Source: Armatimonadota bacterium
GTDB lineage: Bacteria > Armatimonadota > Fimbriimonadia > Fimbriimonadales > Fimbriimonadaceae
Reading direction: 5' to 3'
NCBI GenBank assembly: GCA_018268355.1
Contig: JAFDWR010000001.1
Span: 353,797 to 417,796, forward strand
DNA: 64,000 nucleotides
In this document: in pieces, positions 26,739-35,116 of the stretch
Layout: the number at the start of each line of letters is the position of its first letter
How positions within the stretch are numbered: position 1 is the first letter of the stretch
The notes under the pieces: model-generated
Told to the model about the DNA's origin: nothing
Database searches by the model: none
What the model saw: the letters and a program-made list of their open reading frames with translations, nothing else
Position numbers and translations under genes: made by a program

Positions 26739-28454
26739 ATGAACCCAAGCCTTTGGACCCGCTTGCTCGAGACCGTCGTTCGCGAGACCTCGGTTTACAA
26801 CGCCCTTCAGGTGGTCATTGAACTTGCCGCGGAGATGACGGGCAGCCGCAACGTTCTCCTCGCGCTCCTCGACGAAGAGCAAGGCGTCCTCAACCTCACC
26901 AACTATCACGGCGAGGATATGAAGGGGAACATTGAAGAGACGATGCAAGTGGCGACCGGAAAGGGAAGCGGCATTGTGGGTTACGTCGCTGCGACCGGGC
27001 GCACGTTTGAGAGTGGCGACGTGGAGCGCGACCCTCGCTACCGGAAGCTCTTTGCCTCGACGAAGTCGGAGATTGCCGCCCCGATCATGGATTCGGCGGA
27101 GCGCGTTTTGGGCGTTCTGAACTGCGAGACCGACCGGCTGAACGCCTATGAGGACAAGCACCGCGAGATCATCCGCGCCTGCTCGGCGGTGGTGTCGATG
27201 GTCCTCAACCGCGAAGAGAGCCGCCAACGAGAAGAAGCCCTCATCCAGATTGGCAACGCGCTTGATCACGCGCTCACCGAAGACGCCCTGATCCATGAAG
27301 TCATCGTCGTCGCGGAGGACGTCCTGCGGTTCCAGGCCGCCTCGCTCTTCCTTCTTGATCCGGAGAACGACACCTTCGTGCTTCGCGGCTCAGTGGGACG
27401 GCTGAAGTCGCAGATCGGCGAGATTCGGTACCGTCGCGGTGAGGGCTGCACGGGCTGGGTCTGCGACACGGGGCAGCCCCTCATGCTCAACGACCCCCTG
27501 AGCGACCCCCGATGGCGCGGACTCCACATCGAGTTCCCGAGCGAGCAGATCGCGAGCTTCCTCTGCGTCCCCATCGTCTCGCGCGGCAAATCGATCGGCG
27601 CGATTCGGGTGCTCCGGCGGGTCACCGACAACCAATATCTCGACAATCGGTTTGTCGATGCCGACCTCCGGCTCCTTTCTGCGGTCGCCGACCAGGTCTC
27701 GTCGGGACTGGAGAACCTGCGCAACGTCGAAAAGATCATCCGCAGCGAGCGCATGATCGCTTGGGGCGAGCTGAGCGCAAAGTCGTCCCACATGATCGGC
27801 AACCGCGTTTTTGCCCTCAAGGGCGACGTGAATGAGCTCGGCTACCTGGTCCGACAGAAGGAGGTGAACCCCGAGGAGCTGCGCTCGCTGCAGAAGAGCC
27901 TGGAGGTCAACCTTTCACGCATCGAGGAGATCCTGCAGGACTTCCGCGACTTCGTCTCCGCAACCCAGCTCAACCGCGTCGCGGTGGACCTCAACCACCT
28001 CGTCCAGGACACCGTCAACGAGGTGTTTCCCAAGCGATCCAGGGTCACGCTCGACCTGCGCCTCGTCGGCGAGGAGCTCTGGGTGCAGGCCGACGCCCGG
28101 AAGCTGGTCCGCGCGATCAGCGAACTCGTGGAGAACTCGCTCAGCTGGTCCGAGTCTGGCACGCTGCGCATCCAAACCTCGTCGGTGGACCGGAGCGCAT
28201 ACGCGGTTACGCGTCGAAGCCGCGCCCGCAAGTTTGCCCAGCTCGAAATCCACGACTCAGGTCCTGGCGTCCCGGAAGAAGAGAAGCAGCGCATCTTCGA
28301 ACCGTTCTTCTCGGGCCGCGTGAAGGGCATGGGTCTTGGCCTTGCGATTGTCAAGGGCATCGTCGATGCACACGGTGGGGAAGTCTTTGAAGCCGGTACC
28401 CACGGCGAAGGTGCAAACTTTGTGATTCTGCTCCCGCTTGTGGATCGTCCATAA
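26739..28454 (+). CDS. Cytosolic GAF-GAF histidine kinase
   Basis: 571 aa from MNPSLWTRLLETVV; no membrane segment is present. Two GAF domains (about 10-155, with GIVGYVAATG and LGVLNCET; about 175-325, with GWVCDTGQPL and LCVPIVSRG) are followed by a dimerisation helix with the H box SSHMIGNRVFALKG near 350. The HATPase domain has LVENSLSW (N box), DSGPGVP (G1), EPFFSGR and GMGLGLAIVKG (G2). The H box is atypical, as the usual HEIRNPL is absent. No response regulator is adjacent. It precedes a secreted protein, tsaB and murB on the same strand. Confidence 0.9.
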   Translation: MNPSLWTRLLETVVRETSVYNALQVVIELAAEMTGSRNVLLALLDEEQGVLNLTNYHGEDMKGNIEETMQVATGKGSGIVGYVAATGRTFESGDVERDPRYRKLFASTKSEIAAPIMDSAERVLGVLNCETDRLNAYEDKHREIIRACSAVVSMVLNREESRQREEALIQIGNALDHALTEDALIHEVIVVAEDVLRFQAASLFLLDPENDTFVLRGSVGRLKSQIGEIRYRRGEGCTGWVCDTGQPLMLNDPLSDPRWRGLHIEFPSEQIASFLCVPIVSRGKSIGAIRVLRRVTDNQYLDNRFVDADLRLLSAVADQVSSGLENLRNVEKIIRSERMIAWGELSAKSSHMIGNRVFALKGDVNELGYLVRQKEVNPEELRSLQKSLEVNLSRIEEILQDFRDFVSATQLNRVAVDLNHLVQDTVNEVFPKRSRVTLDLRLVGEELWVQADARKLVRAISELVENSLSWSESGTLRIQTSSVDRSAYAVTRRSRARKFAQLEIHDSGPGVPEEEKQRIFEPFFSGRVKGMGLGLAIVKGIVDAHGGEVFEAGTHGEGANFVILLPLVDRP

Positions 28455-28468
28455 TCGGAAACACGATC

Positions 28469-29536
28469 ATGATGGTTGCACTTCTCCTCGCCGGCCTCTT
28501 GCAGAACTCACAGGGCCTCAAAACCCAGCGGATCGACCTTGAGGCGATTGGCCTCAGCTTCGATGCGCCGGTGACCTGGAAGCTCTCCAAGAAGAAGATC
28601 AAGAAGGAGATGATCTACACGCTGACCCTGCCGGGTCAAACGAAGACCGGCCAGGTCGTGATCTCCCCCACCACCCTCAGCCAAGACAAGGCGGAGTGGA
28701 TGAGCTCGCTCAAGATGCTCTGGGAGACCAACAAGGACGAGAACATCACCCAGGCCGAAGAAGAGATTCTCGGCGTTCCGCTCCTCGTGACGAAGGCGAA
28801 CTACTACCGCCGATCAGAATTTCGGACCAAGGTGAACGGCCTGCTTTACGCGAACACGCCGCGCCTGATGGTTTACAACATGGACTGCCTCGACGTCGAC
28901 TTTTCGACCGTTGACAAGGCATGGCGCGATTCGCTCCAGACCCTGCGCCCGTTCCGCGCCGAGCAAAAGCTCGAGCCCTATGACCCTGCTCGGGCCCCCA
29001 AGATTGACCCCAAGAACCCTGAGCTCCTTCCGGTGAAGCCGCCGCAGGTTGTTACCGTTAGCGAGATGAATTCGATCTCGAAGCCGGTCCTCGCTCCGAA
29101 GAAGGTTGATCTCAAGATTGCCAACCGCAACGTGAGCTTCCACTTCCCGGCCGACTGGACGGGCGCGGTGGAGACCGATGGTAGCGTCAAGCTCACCCAC
29201 AAGGACAGTGGTTCGGTACAGATCAGCCTCTTTTCGACCCTGGACAGCGAGCCGGTGGATCGTGCCCTCGCCAGCGCGGCCGCGAAGGGCCTCGAAGAGT
29301 TTGAGAAGGTCACCCAGCGCATTGACGGCGATCCCGTCTTGAACCGCGCCGCCGCGTTCCAGGCATGGGTCTGGCGAGACGGCTCGACGAAGTCGGGACC
29401 GCTTCACGTCGGCGAAGGTGTCGTGTTGAAGGGTGACTTCTATGCGGTGATCCGCTTCCGCTCGACTGCGAAGGTGGCCGACCGGAGACTCTTGACCGAC
29501 CTCCTTGAGGCGGCCAGCATCGAAGTCCAGCCGTGA
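28469..29536 (+). CDS. Secreted hypothetical protein with two similar domains
   Basis: 355 aa starting MMVALLLAGLLQNSQG, a short signal peptide. The N-terminal domain (about 20-160: LSFDAPVTWKLSKK, VVISPTTLSQD, GLLYANTPRLMVY) and the C-terminal domain (about 215-355: VSFHFPADWTGAVE, VQISLFSTLD, GDFYAVIRFRST) look like two copies of the same PsbP-like fold. A Pro/Lys-rich linker joins them. No known enzyme motif is present. The stop overlaps the GTG of tsaB by 4 nt. The function is unknown. Confidence 0.72.
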   Translation: MMVALLLAGLLQNSQGLKTQRIDLEAIGLSFDAPVTWKLSKKKIKKEMIYTLTLPGQTKTGQVVISPTTLSQDKAEWMSSLKMLWETNKDENITQAEEEILGVPLLVTKANYYRRSEFRTKVNGLLYANTPRLMVYNMDCLDVDFSTVDKAWRDSLQTLRPFRAEQKLEPYDPARAPKIDPKNPELLPVKPPQVVTVSEMNSISKPVLAPKKVDLKIANRNVSFHFPADWTGAVETDGSVKLTHKDSGSVQISLFSTLDSEPVDRALASAAAKGLEEFEKVTQRIDGDPVLNRAAAFQAWVWRDGSTKSGPLHVGEGVVLKGDFYAVIRFRSTAKVADRRLLTDLLEAASIEVQP

Positions 29537-30093
29537 TTCTCGGGTTCAGCACATCGTCGGAGTGGACGAGCACCGCGCTGTTTACGCCGGATGGTCACAT
29601 GGTCGATTCGGAGATCGAGCATGCGCCTCGCCGTGCGAGCGAGACGATTTGGGTTCAAACCGAGCGAATTCTCGCTCGGGTTGGGGTCGAACTGCAGGGT
29701 ATCACCGGCCTGATGGCCGATACCGGTCCTGGTAGTTTTACGGGGGTGCGCGTCGGGGTGGTTTTTGCGAAGACGCTCGCGTTTCTGAGCGGCGTCCGGT
29801 GTGCCGGTGCAACCGCGTTCGATCTCATTTCCCCGGGCGCGCTGGTCTCGTTTCCATCCAAGAAGGGCGAGTTTTACGTTCGGGAAATCGGGCAAGACCT
29901 CCGCGTCCAGACTGATTTCCCGGCGGATGCAGTTGGGTTTGGCCCAGGGGTGGCGGAGCCGACCTACCCTTCGGCCGCACGGTTTGGCGACGTCTTTTCT
30001 CGCCTGAACTGGGTGGCCCCGGAGGCTTTCCTGCCCGAATACGTTCTGCCGCCGAGCATTTCACTCCCCAAGAGGCCCTTCCGCCATGTTTGA
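29533..30093 (+). CDS. tsaB: tRNA t6A37 biosynthesis protein TsaB
   Basis: The partner of TsaD and TsaE in making N6-threonylcarbamoyl-adenosine at position 37 of ANN-decoding tRNAs. 186 aa, slightly short for the family (about 220). The ASKHA-fold signature ADTGPGSFTGVRVGV is intact, and the N-terminus ILGFSTSSEW is typical. Start GTG 29533 overlaps the previous stop by 4 nt, and its own stop overlaps murB by 8 nt, so it is tightly coupled. TsaD and TsaE are not in the window. Confidence 0.88.
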   Translation: MILGFSTSSEWTSTALFTPDGHMVDSEIEHAPRRASETIWVQTERILARVGVELQGITGLMADTGPGSFTGVRVGVVFAKTLAFLSGVRCAGATAFDLISPGALVSFPSKKGEFYVREIGQDLRVQTDFPADAVGFGPGVAEPTYPSAARFGDVFSRLNWVAPEAFLPEYVLPPSISLPKRPFRHV

Positions 30094-31054
30094 ACCCAAG
30101 GACCTTGTCGAAGGGGTGCCGATTTCGTATCAGCAGCCGCTCCACACGCTCACCACGTTGCGCGCGGGTGGCTCCGCCGAAATGTTCTCGGTCGCCAAGA
30201 CGGGCGACGAACTCGCGGCGGCGATCGCCCTCGCCCATCGCCGAGATTGGCCGCTCACGATCCTCGGCGGCGGCAGCAACATGCTGCCAAGCGACGACGG
30301 AGTGCCGGGGCTGGTCGTCATGAACCTGGCTCGGACGATCAAGATGCTCCCTGGCGATCAGATCTTTGCCGAGACTGGCTGCTGGATTCAGGATGTGTTC
30401 CTCTTTGCCGCCCAACGCGGCCTGAAGGGCCTGGAGTACGCGGTGGGCATTCCGGGGACGCTCGGTGGCGCGCTGGTCTCCAACGCGGGCGCTTATCGCA
30501 GCAACGTCTCGTCGGTGGTGACCGAACTCGACGTGGTCGAGCGCGGCGAGCGCAAGATGACCGACGCGAGCATCATGGGCTTTGCCTATCGCGATAGCGT
30601 CCTGAGAAAGGAGAACCCGCCCAAGCTTGGCGTCATCAGCGTCGTTCTGCAACTCTCGGCCGCGCCCCGCAAGGCGATCCTCGATGACGCGCGGAACTAC
30701 CAACGTCAACGAATCAGCAAGCAACCTGCCCCCGCGAGCGCGGGTAGTTTCTTTAAGAACGTGGAGGATTTCGAATTCGCCCAGCAGTTCACCGACCTCA
30801 ACGAGGGCATGCGCGCCAACGGCGTGGTCCCGGCGGGCTACCTTATCGAGAAGGCGGGTTTGAAGGGATTTCGGCTCGGCGGGGCCATGCTCGGTGCTCG
30901 CCACGCCAACTTCATCCTCAACGTCGGCGCGGCATCCGCGTTTGAAATTCGGCGGCTGGCGCAGTACACCAAGGGCGTGGTGGAAGAAAAGTTTGGCCGC
31001 CGGCTGGAAGAAGAGGTGCTCTACCTCGGCGACTGGAGTCGATTCACCCTCTAG
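30086..31054 (+). CDS. murB: UDP-N-acetylenolpyruvoylglucosamine reductase
   Basis: An FAD enzyme that reduces the enolpyruvyl group to lactyl, giving UDP-MurNAc for peptidoglycan. 322 aa. FAD-binding motifs ILGGGSNML and GIPGTLGGALVSNAGAY, the Tyr-Arg motif FAYRDS, and the Ser-containing active-site loop ASAGSFFKN are all present. It follows tsaB with an 8-nt overlap. The 3' end overlaps a convergent minus-strand gene by 11 nt. Confidence 0.95.
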   Translation: MFEPKDLVEGVPISYQQPLHTLTTLRAGGSAEMFSVAKTGDELAAAIALAHRRDWPLTILGGGSNMLPSDDGVPGLVVMNLARTIKMLPGDQIFAETGCWIQDVFLFAAQRGLKGLEYAVGIPGTLGGALVSNAGAYRSNVSSVVTELDVVERGERKMTDASIMGFAYRDSVLRKENPPKLGVISVVLQLSAAPRKAILDDARNYQRQRISKQPAPASAGSFFKNVEDFEFAQQFTDLNEGMRANGVVPAGYLIEKAGLKGFRLGGAMLGARHANFILNVGAASAFEIRRLAQYTKGVVEEKFGRRLEEEVLYLGDWSRFTL

Positions 31055-31346
31055 CCGAAAGGTTGGTGGGGATCACGCCGCTACGGGCAAGCGCGAGGGC
31101 CGACGTGTAGGCCACCGTCGCAAAAAGGCTAAAGACCAGGAAGGTGTACATCCACGTGAGGATGCGCAGGCCGTGCTTGCGGGCAAAGCGGTTCTGGCGA
31201 AGGTGGTTCTCGTAGGCCGCTCGCCGCTTGGGCGTGTTCTTCTTCTCCAGCCATTGGCGCGGGAAGGCCTTGATGCGCGGCAGCCGCATGAACCTGAGCA
31301 TAAGGCCCCAAGTCATCTTTGCTAGCCACTGTGCCACCCAAATCAT
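31044..31346 (-). CDS. Small membrane protein, hypothetical
   Basis: 100 aa starting MIWVAQWLAKMTW. The middle is basic and soluble-looking (RRAAYENHLRQNRFARKH), and residues about 63-88 form one membrane helix (WMYTFLVFSLFATVAYTSALAL). An ATG ten codons later is possible. The gene overlaps the convergent murB end by 11 nt and its start is 17 bp from the divergent PAP2 gene. No family is recognised. Confidence 0.55.
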   Translation of the reverse strand: MIWVAQWLAKMTWGLMLRFMRLPRIKAFPRQWLEKKNTPKRRAAYENHLRQNRFARKHGLRILTWMYTFLVFSLFATVAYTSALALARSGVIPTNLSARG

Positions 31347-31362
31347 CGACTAAACTTCCGGT

Positions 31363-31929
31363 ATGAATCCGATGGACCGGTCCATCTTCTACGCCATCAA
31401 TCGTGGACCCGATGGGCTCGATGGGTTCCTGTCCATCTTTAGCGTCGGAATAAACTCGTGGTTCCTCCGCGTACCCTTGCTGGTTCTCTTTATTGGACTC
31501 CTTTGGGTGGCGGGGAAGTTCCGGCGGGCGGCGGTCCTTGCGATCCTCGCTTGGCCGCTCACCGACTTCACCTGTAGCCTGCTCAAGAAGAGCATCGAGT
31601 TCCACCGGCCCTGGGTCGACCTTACGGATACGATCTATCGATGGGGCAAGGTTGGCGGTTCGCTCAGCGGCACCGCAAGCTCCCACGCAGGCAACATGGC
31701 AGCGGTCGCAACGACGTTTTGGCTCTGTCTTGGACCCAAGTGGGGCATCCCTTGGGCCGTTGTCGCCCTGCTGACCGGATGGAGCCGGGTTTACGGCGGA
31801 CACCATTTTCCCAGCCAGGTGCTCTTCGGGTGGCTCGTCGGAACCGGGATCGCACTTTTGGTTCACTTCGTGGCCAAGAAGATCATCGCGAGCCGCTCGC
31901 CAGAAGTGCCTGCCCCTGAACTTCCATGA
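31363..31929 (+). CDS. PAP2-family membrane phosphatase
   Basis: 188 aa with about five membrane helices. The PAP2 motifs appear in order: KKSIEFHRP (KxxxxxxRP), ASSH (normally PSGH) and SRVYGGHHFPSQ (normally SRxxxxxHxxxD). The catalytic His of motif 3 is kept, but the last Asp is Gln. Family members dephosphorylate undecaprenyl or other lipid phosphates at the outer membrane face. The stop overlaps the M50B gene start by 4 nt (ATGA). Confidence 0.85.
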   Translation: MNPMDRSIFYAINRGPDGLDGFLSIFSVGINSWFLRVPLLVLFIGLLWVAGKFRRAAVLAILAWPLTDFTCSLLKKSIEFHRPWVDLTDTIYRWGKVGGSLSGTASSHAGNMAAVATTFWLCLGPKWGIPWAVVALLTGWSRVYGGHHFPSQVLFGWLVGTGIALLVHFVAKKIIASRSPEVPAPELP

Positions 31930-32582
31930 AGCGCCGCATTGACCCTGTTCTTGCCGCTTCCTTGGTGCTCGCCTTGCTCACGCTCTGTGTCCCGTTTGTG
32001 CGTGTGGTGCTGCTACCCGTCGAATTCTTGAACACGCTGGTCCACGAGTTTTGTCACGCGACAATGGCCGTGCTCACCGGCGGCCACGTCATTGGGGTCT
32101 CGATCGAATCTGATACGAGCGGTCTCACACTTACCCAGGGCGGTATTTCGTTCCTGATCTCGATTGCGGGATATCTTGGCGCATCAGGTCTTGGATCGGC
32201 GATCCTTGCCTCCAGCCACAAGCCATCCGCCAAGTGGTGGCTGGGCGGGCTCGCGGTCTCGATAGGCCTCGGCTCGGTGATGTGGATGAAGTGGTCGCTT
32301 CTTTCGATCGGCCTTGTCATCCTCTGGGTCGCGCTCCTCGGCTATGCGGCTAGCCAACCTTGGGCAGGGGCGGCGGCGACCTTTGTGGGAGTCCAGCTTG
32401 CGTTCAACGCGGTGCGCAGCGCGGTTGACCTGATCAACCTTAGCCGGTTCGTCCCGAGTGACGCTCTGAACGCGAGCAAGGCAACCTTCTTGCCGCCTGT
32501 GGTCCACAGCCTGGTGTGGGCAGGACTTTCAATCCTGTGGGCAGGGCTCGCGCTTCGCGCAAGAGCTAAGAGCCAGGCTTAA
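31926..32582 (+). CDS. M50B-type membrane metalloprotease-like protein
   Basis: 218 aa with five or six membrane helices. Helix 2 carries HEFCH (VHEFCHATMAVLTGG), the zinc motif placed as in the Peptidase_M50B family, and a later GYLGASGLGSA stretch. A second-motif Asp of site-2 proteases is not obvious, so peptidase activity is likely but not sure. It is coupled to PAP2 by 4 nt. Its stop interleaves with the convergent GerM gene. Confidence 0.8.
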   Translation: MKRRIDPVLAASLVLALLTLCVPFVRVVLLPVEFLNTLVHEFCHATMAVLTGGHVIGVSIESDTSGLTLTQGGISFLISIAGYLGASGLGSAILASSHKPSAKWWLGGLAVSIGLGSVMWMKWSLLSIGLVILWVALLGYAASQPWAGAAATFVGVQLAFNAVRSAVDLINLSRFVPSDALNASKATFLPPVVHSLVWAGLSILWAGLALRARAKSQA

Positions 32583-33214
32583 GGCATCGGGTCGACGGGC
32601 TGCTCTTTGCTCGTCGTGCGGATGACATCAAGCGGCTCGGTCGTGTCGACGCTCCCAAGGCTATCGAGCGGCTTCCCGCTCACCATCAGCAGGATCTTGT
32701 CCACGTCGTCAAACTGACCCAGCGCCATGCGAAGGCCGGTGAGAATCGTCTGCTCGTCGATGGTTCCGTAGGTCTTGTTGAAGGCCTCGTTGAACTCAAT
32801 CACCGCAGTTCGGTCGCGCATGCTGATCGACATCGCCTTGGCGCCCTTCGGCACGATGTTGCTGCTGCTGAGAAACTCATTGACCGCGGAAAGGCGAGCA
32901 TCTTCACCCGATGGGTCGAGCTTGTGCTTGCGCGACTTCATCTTGAGCTGGCCCTTGTCATCCACCTCGGGCACGGGCACCATGATCTGGCGGCCATCCT
33001 GCGGGTCGCCACCCGTTTTGCCGATGGTGGTCTCCTTCTGGCCGGGGACGCCCTGCAACGGCTCATTCCGTTGAAGCGGGGTATCGAGGGGCTTCACCGG
33101 AAGAGGCGGAGGGGTCGAACGGATGTAGGTGGCGAGGGCAACCAAGCCAAGAGCGCCCACTCCGATGAGCGTAAAACCGATGCGCGTGTTCTTCACTGTT
33201 TTATTTGTCGCCAA
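32579..33214 (-). CDS. GerMN-domain membrane protein
   Basis: 211 aa. One membrane helix near 12-30 is followed by a Pro-rich linker and a GerMN domain (about 100-190: LSAVNEFLSSSNIVPKG, AVIEFNEAFNKTYGT, EQTILTGLRMALGQF, KILLMVSGKPLDSLG). In spore formers GerM acts with cell-wall remodelling; outside them the domain is common in envelope lipoproteins. It begins inside the amidase gene (14-nt overlap), which supports a shared cell-wall role. Confidence 0.87.
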   Translation of the reverse strand: MATNKTVKNTRIGFTLIGVGALGLVALATYIRSTPPPLPVKPLDTPLQRNEPLQGVPGQKETTIGKTGGDPQDGRQIMVPVPEVDDKGQLKMKSRKHKLDPSGEDARLSAVNEFLSSSNIVPKGAKAMSISMRDRTAVIEFNEAFNKTYGTIDEQTILTGLRMALGQFDDVDKILLMVSGKPLDSLGSVDTTEPLDVIRTTSKEQPVDPMP

Positions 33215-34949
33215 GATAGACCTTCAGTCCTCGTACGATGGATGCAGAAATGGCTTGATGGAAGTCGGATTGGATCATGCGGCGAACGTCGTTTCGGTTC
33301 GAGATGAACCCGCACTCGATGAGAACGCCGGGCATGTTCGTATTCCTGAGGACGGCAAAACCGCTGTCATAGATCCTTGTGTCGGACCAGACGCCAATGC
33401 TTGGCAGCTCGCTCGTCTTCTTGATTTCGCTCTGCAAGCATTCGGCCAGGAGCTGGGCGATGGGGTTCTTTCCGTGATAGAAGGTGATCGTTCCACGGGC
33501 CGTGCTCGTCGCACTCGTCTGGTTGATGTGGATGGAAATAAAGAGGTCGGCTCGGTTGCGGTTCGCGATGTTCGCACGCTCGGAAAGCGAGATGAAGACG
33601 TCGCTCTTGCGCGTCATGATGACGGTTGCGCCTTCGGCGGCGAGGGATTCCGCTGTCCTCGTTCCAATCAGAAGCGTGAGGTCCTTCTCGCGAGTACCGT
33701 TACCCACTGCACCGGTGTCGTGACCACCATGACCAGGGTCAACAACCACGATCTTGCCCGCGAGCCGGCCATTGCCAACCGCCGGACGGATGAGATTCAA
33801 AACCAGCGTCGAACCCGCGACCGAAAGCTCCGCGCCAAGCGGCCGCTCGAGGTCAAGCGCAACAATCGCATCGATGCCTTCTTGGCGGAAGGAGACCGAC
33901 GTGACGTTGTCACTTGCGGGGGCAGGAAGCTCACGCGAGGTCGAATTCGGGAAGACGATCTCGATGCGGCTCGGATCCGGACGACGAATGCGGGGCGTGT
34001 TTGGATAGCCGCCGGGGGCAAAGAAGGTGACCTTGGTCGTCGCGCCGCTGTCCGCGATGTTCATCCGGGTTAGCAGGATCTGCCCAGGACCGGAGGGAAT
34101 GACCGTGTTGTTCGTCGGCGGGGTGACCATGCCGGCGGGGACTTCGTTCTCGTCAACGTCGTCGCCTTGGACCGTGCCTCCTGCGCCGTTGTTCTTTTGG
34201 GTGGAAGGAACAATGATCGGGTCGGCGGCCTTACCGGCGACGGGCTTGGGAGTCGGGTTCGGCTTCGCCGTGCTCGGGTTGAGCTTCGGTGGATTGGCGG
34301 GCTGGGTGCTCACCGAGGGCTCGGCATCGATGCCCGAGAGGTCCATGGAATAGGTCGTGTTCGGCTCGATCGAATCGGGGATGCTCAGCGAAGGTGAGCG
34401 TTGCTCCAGGGTGATTCGAACGGTGCCGTCGGCAACTTGCTGAATCTTGGTTCGACCTTCGAGGCGAAGTCCGGTTCCCGGCATGAGCCGCGCGCCACTG
34501 ATTTCGATCATCGTGCGCTCGGCCGTCTGGATCACCTTCGGCTTCACCGGGAGGAGGGAGTTGATCTGAAGGCGGTTCTTCTCAAGGATGACGGTTTGGA
34601 GCGGGCTATAGACGGCGTAGACGTTGGTGCCGCGTCGCCACGAACCTTCGATTCCAAAGGCATCGAGAACCGAGGTGAGCGGAACCGCGTTGGTTCCCGC
34701 AAAGACCCTCATGCCAAGGCGGGCTTGGCGACCCATGAATTTGACGGTAGCCATGCCGTCTTGCTCCTGGCACGACCATCCGGCTTCGCGGAGGACGGAA
34801 GGAGAGACGTAGCATTCGTCACCAACACGCCAAACATTGGCGCGCTGGGCTGGCCGACATGTAAAGATCCACTCTGCAGCGCGAATCTGCGCGGGGGCAG
34901 ATACCGCCAGTGCCATCCATGGCGCGAGGACCGTTAGAATTCGCTTCAT
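33201..34949 (-). CDS. N-acetylmuramoyl-L-alanine amidase (AMIN + Amidase_3)
   Basis: 582 aa with a signal peptide (MKRILTVLAPWMALAVSAPA). A copper-amine-oxidase-N-like region (about 20-110) and an AMIN-like domain (about 125-210) are followed by a Thr/Pro/Asn-rich linker, a second AMIN-like domain (about 295-385) and Amidase_3 (about 400-580). The zinc ligands and catalytic Glu are visible: DPGHGGHDTG, REKDLT, SIHIN and LIECGFISN. The enzyme cuts the amide between MurNAc and the stem peptide in the periplasm, as AmiC does in cell separation. The start is at 34949; an ATG six codons upstream is possible. Confidence 0.93.
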   Translation of the reverse strand: MKRILTVLAPWMALAVSAPAQIRAAEWIFTCRPAQRANVWRVGDECYVSPSVLREAGWSCQEQDGMATVKFMGRQARLGMRVFAGTNAVPLTSVLDAFGIEGSWRRGTNVYAVYSPLQTVILEKNRLQINSLLPVKPKVIQTAERTMIEISGARLMPGTGLRLEGRTKIQQVADGTVRITLEQRSPSLSIPDSIEPNTTYSMDLSGIDAEPSVSTQPANPPKLNPSTAKPNPTPKPVAGKAADPIIVPSTQKNNGAGGTVQGDDVDENEVPAGMVTPPTNNTVIPSGPGQILLTRMNIADSGATTKVTFFAPGGYPNTPRIRRPDPSRIEIVFPNSTSRELPAPASDNVTSVSFRQEGIDAIVALDLERPLGAELSVAGSTLVLNLIRPAVGNGRLAGKIVVVDPGHGGHDTGAVGNGTREKDLTLLIGTRTAESLAAEGATVIMTRKSDVFISLSERANIANRNRADLFISIHINQTSATSTARGTITFYHGKNPIAQLLAECLQSEIKKTSELPSIGVWSDTRIYDSGFAVLRNTNMPGVLIECGFISNRNDVRRMIQSDFHQAISASIVRGLKVYLGDK

Positions 34950-35041
34950 GCGCACGGTAGCCAGCATTGTATCAGTAATTCCATCATAATAGGCTTCTGC
35001 TGGGAAAATACCGGGTTTTTGAACCTAAAGTTCCCGGTCGA

Positions 35042-35116
35042 GGGCGGTTAGCTCAGCGGTAGAGCGGCTCGTTTACACCGAGCGGGTCGGGGGTTCGAAT
35101 CCCTCACCGCCCACCA
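35042..35116 (+). tRNA. tRNA-Val (UAC anticodon)
   Basis: 75 nt, complete cloverleaf: acceptor GGGCGGT/ACCGCCC, D-stem GCTC/GAGC, anticodon stem GCTCG/CGAGC with loop TTTACAC (anticodon TAC), T-loop TTCGAAT and encoded ACCA end. Its 3' 13 nt overlap the convergent protein gene that ends at 35104. Confidence 0.97.

Noticed and set aside
26685-27296. Long minus-strand extension of the small membrane gene over the GAF kinase
   Set aside because: The extension has no membrane character or conserved motif and lies antisense to two complete GAF domains.
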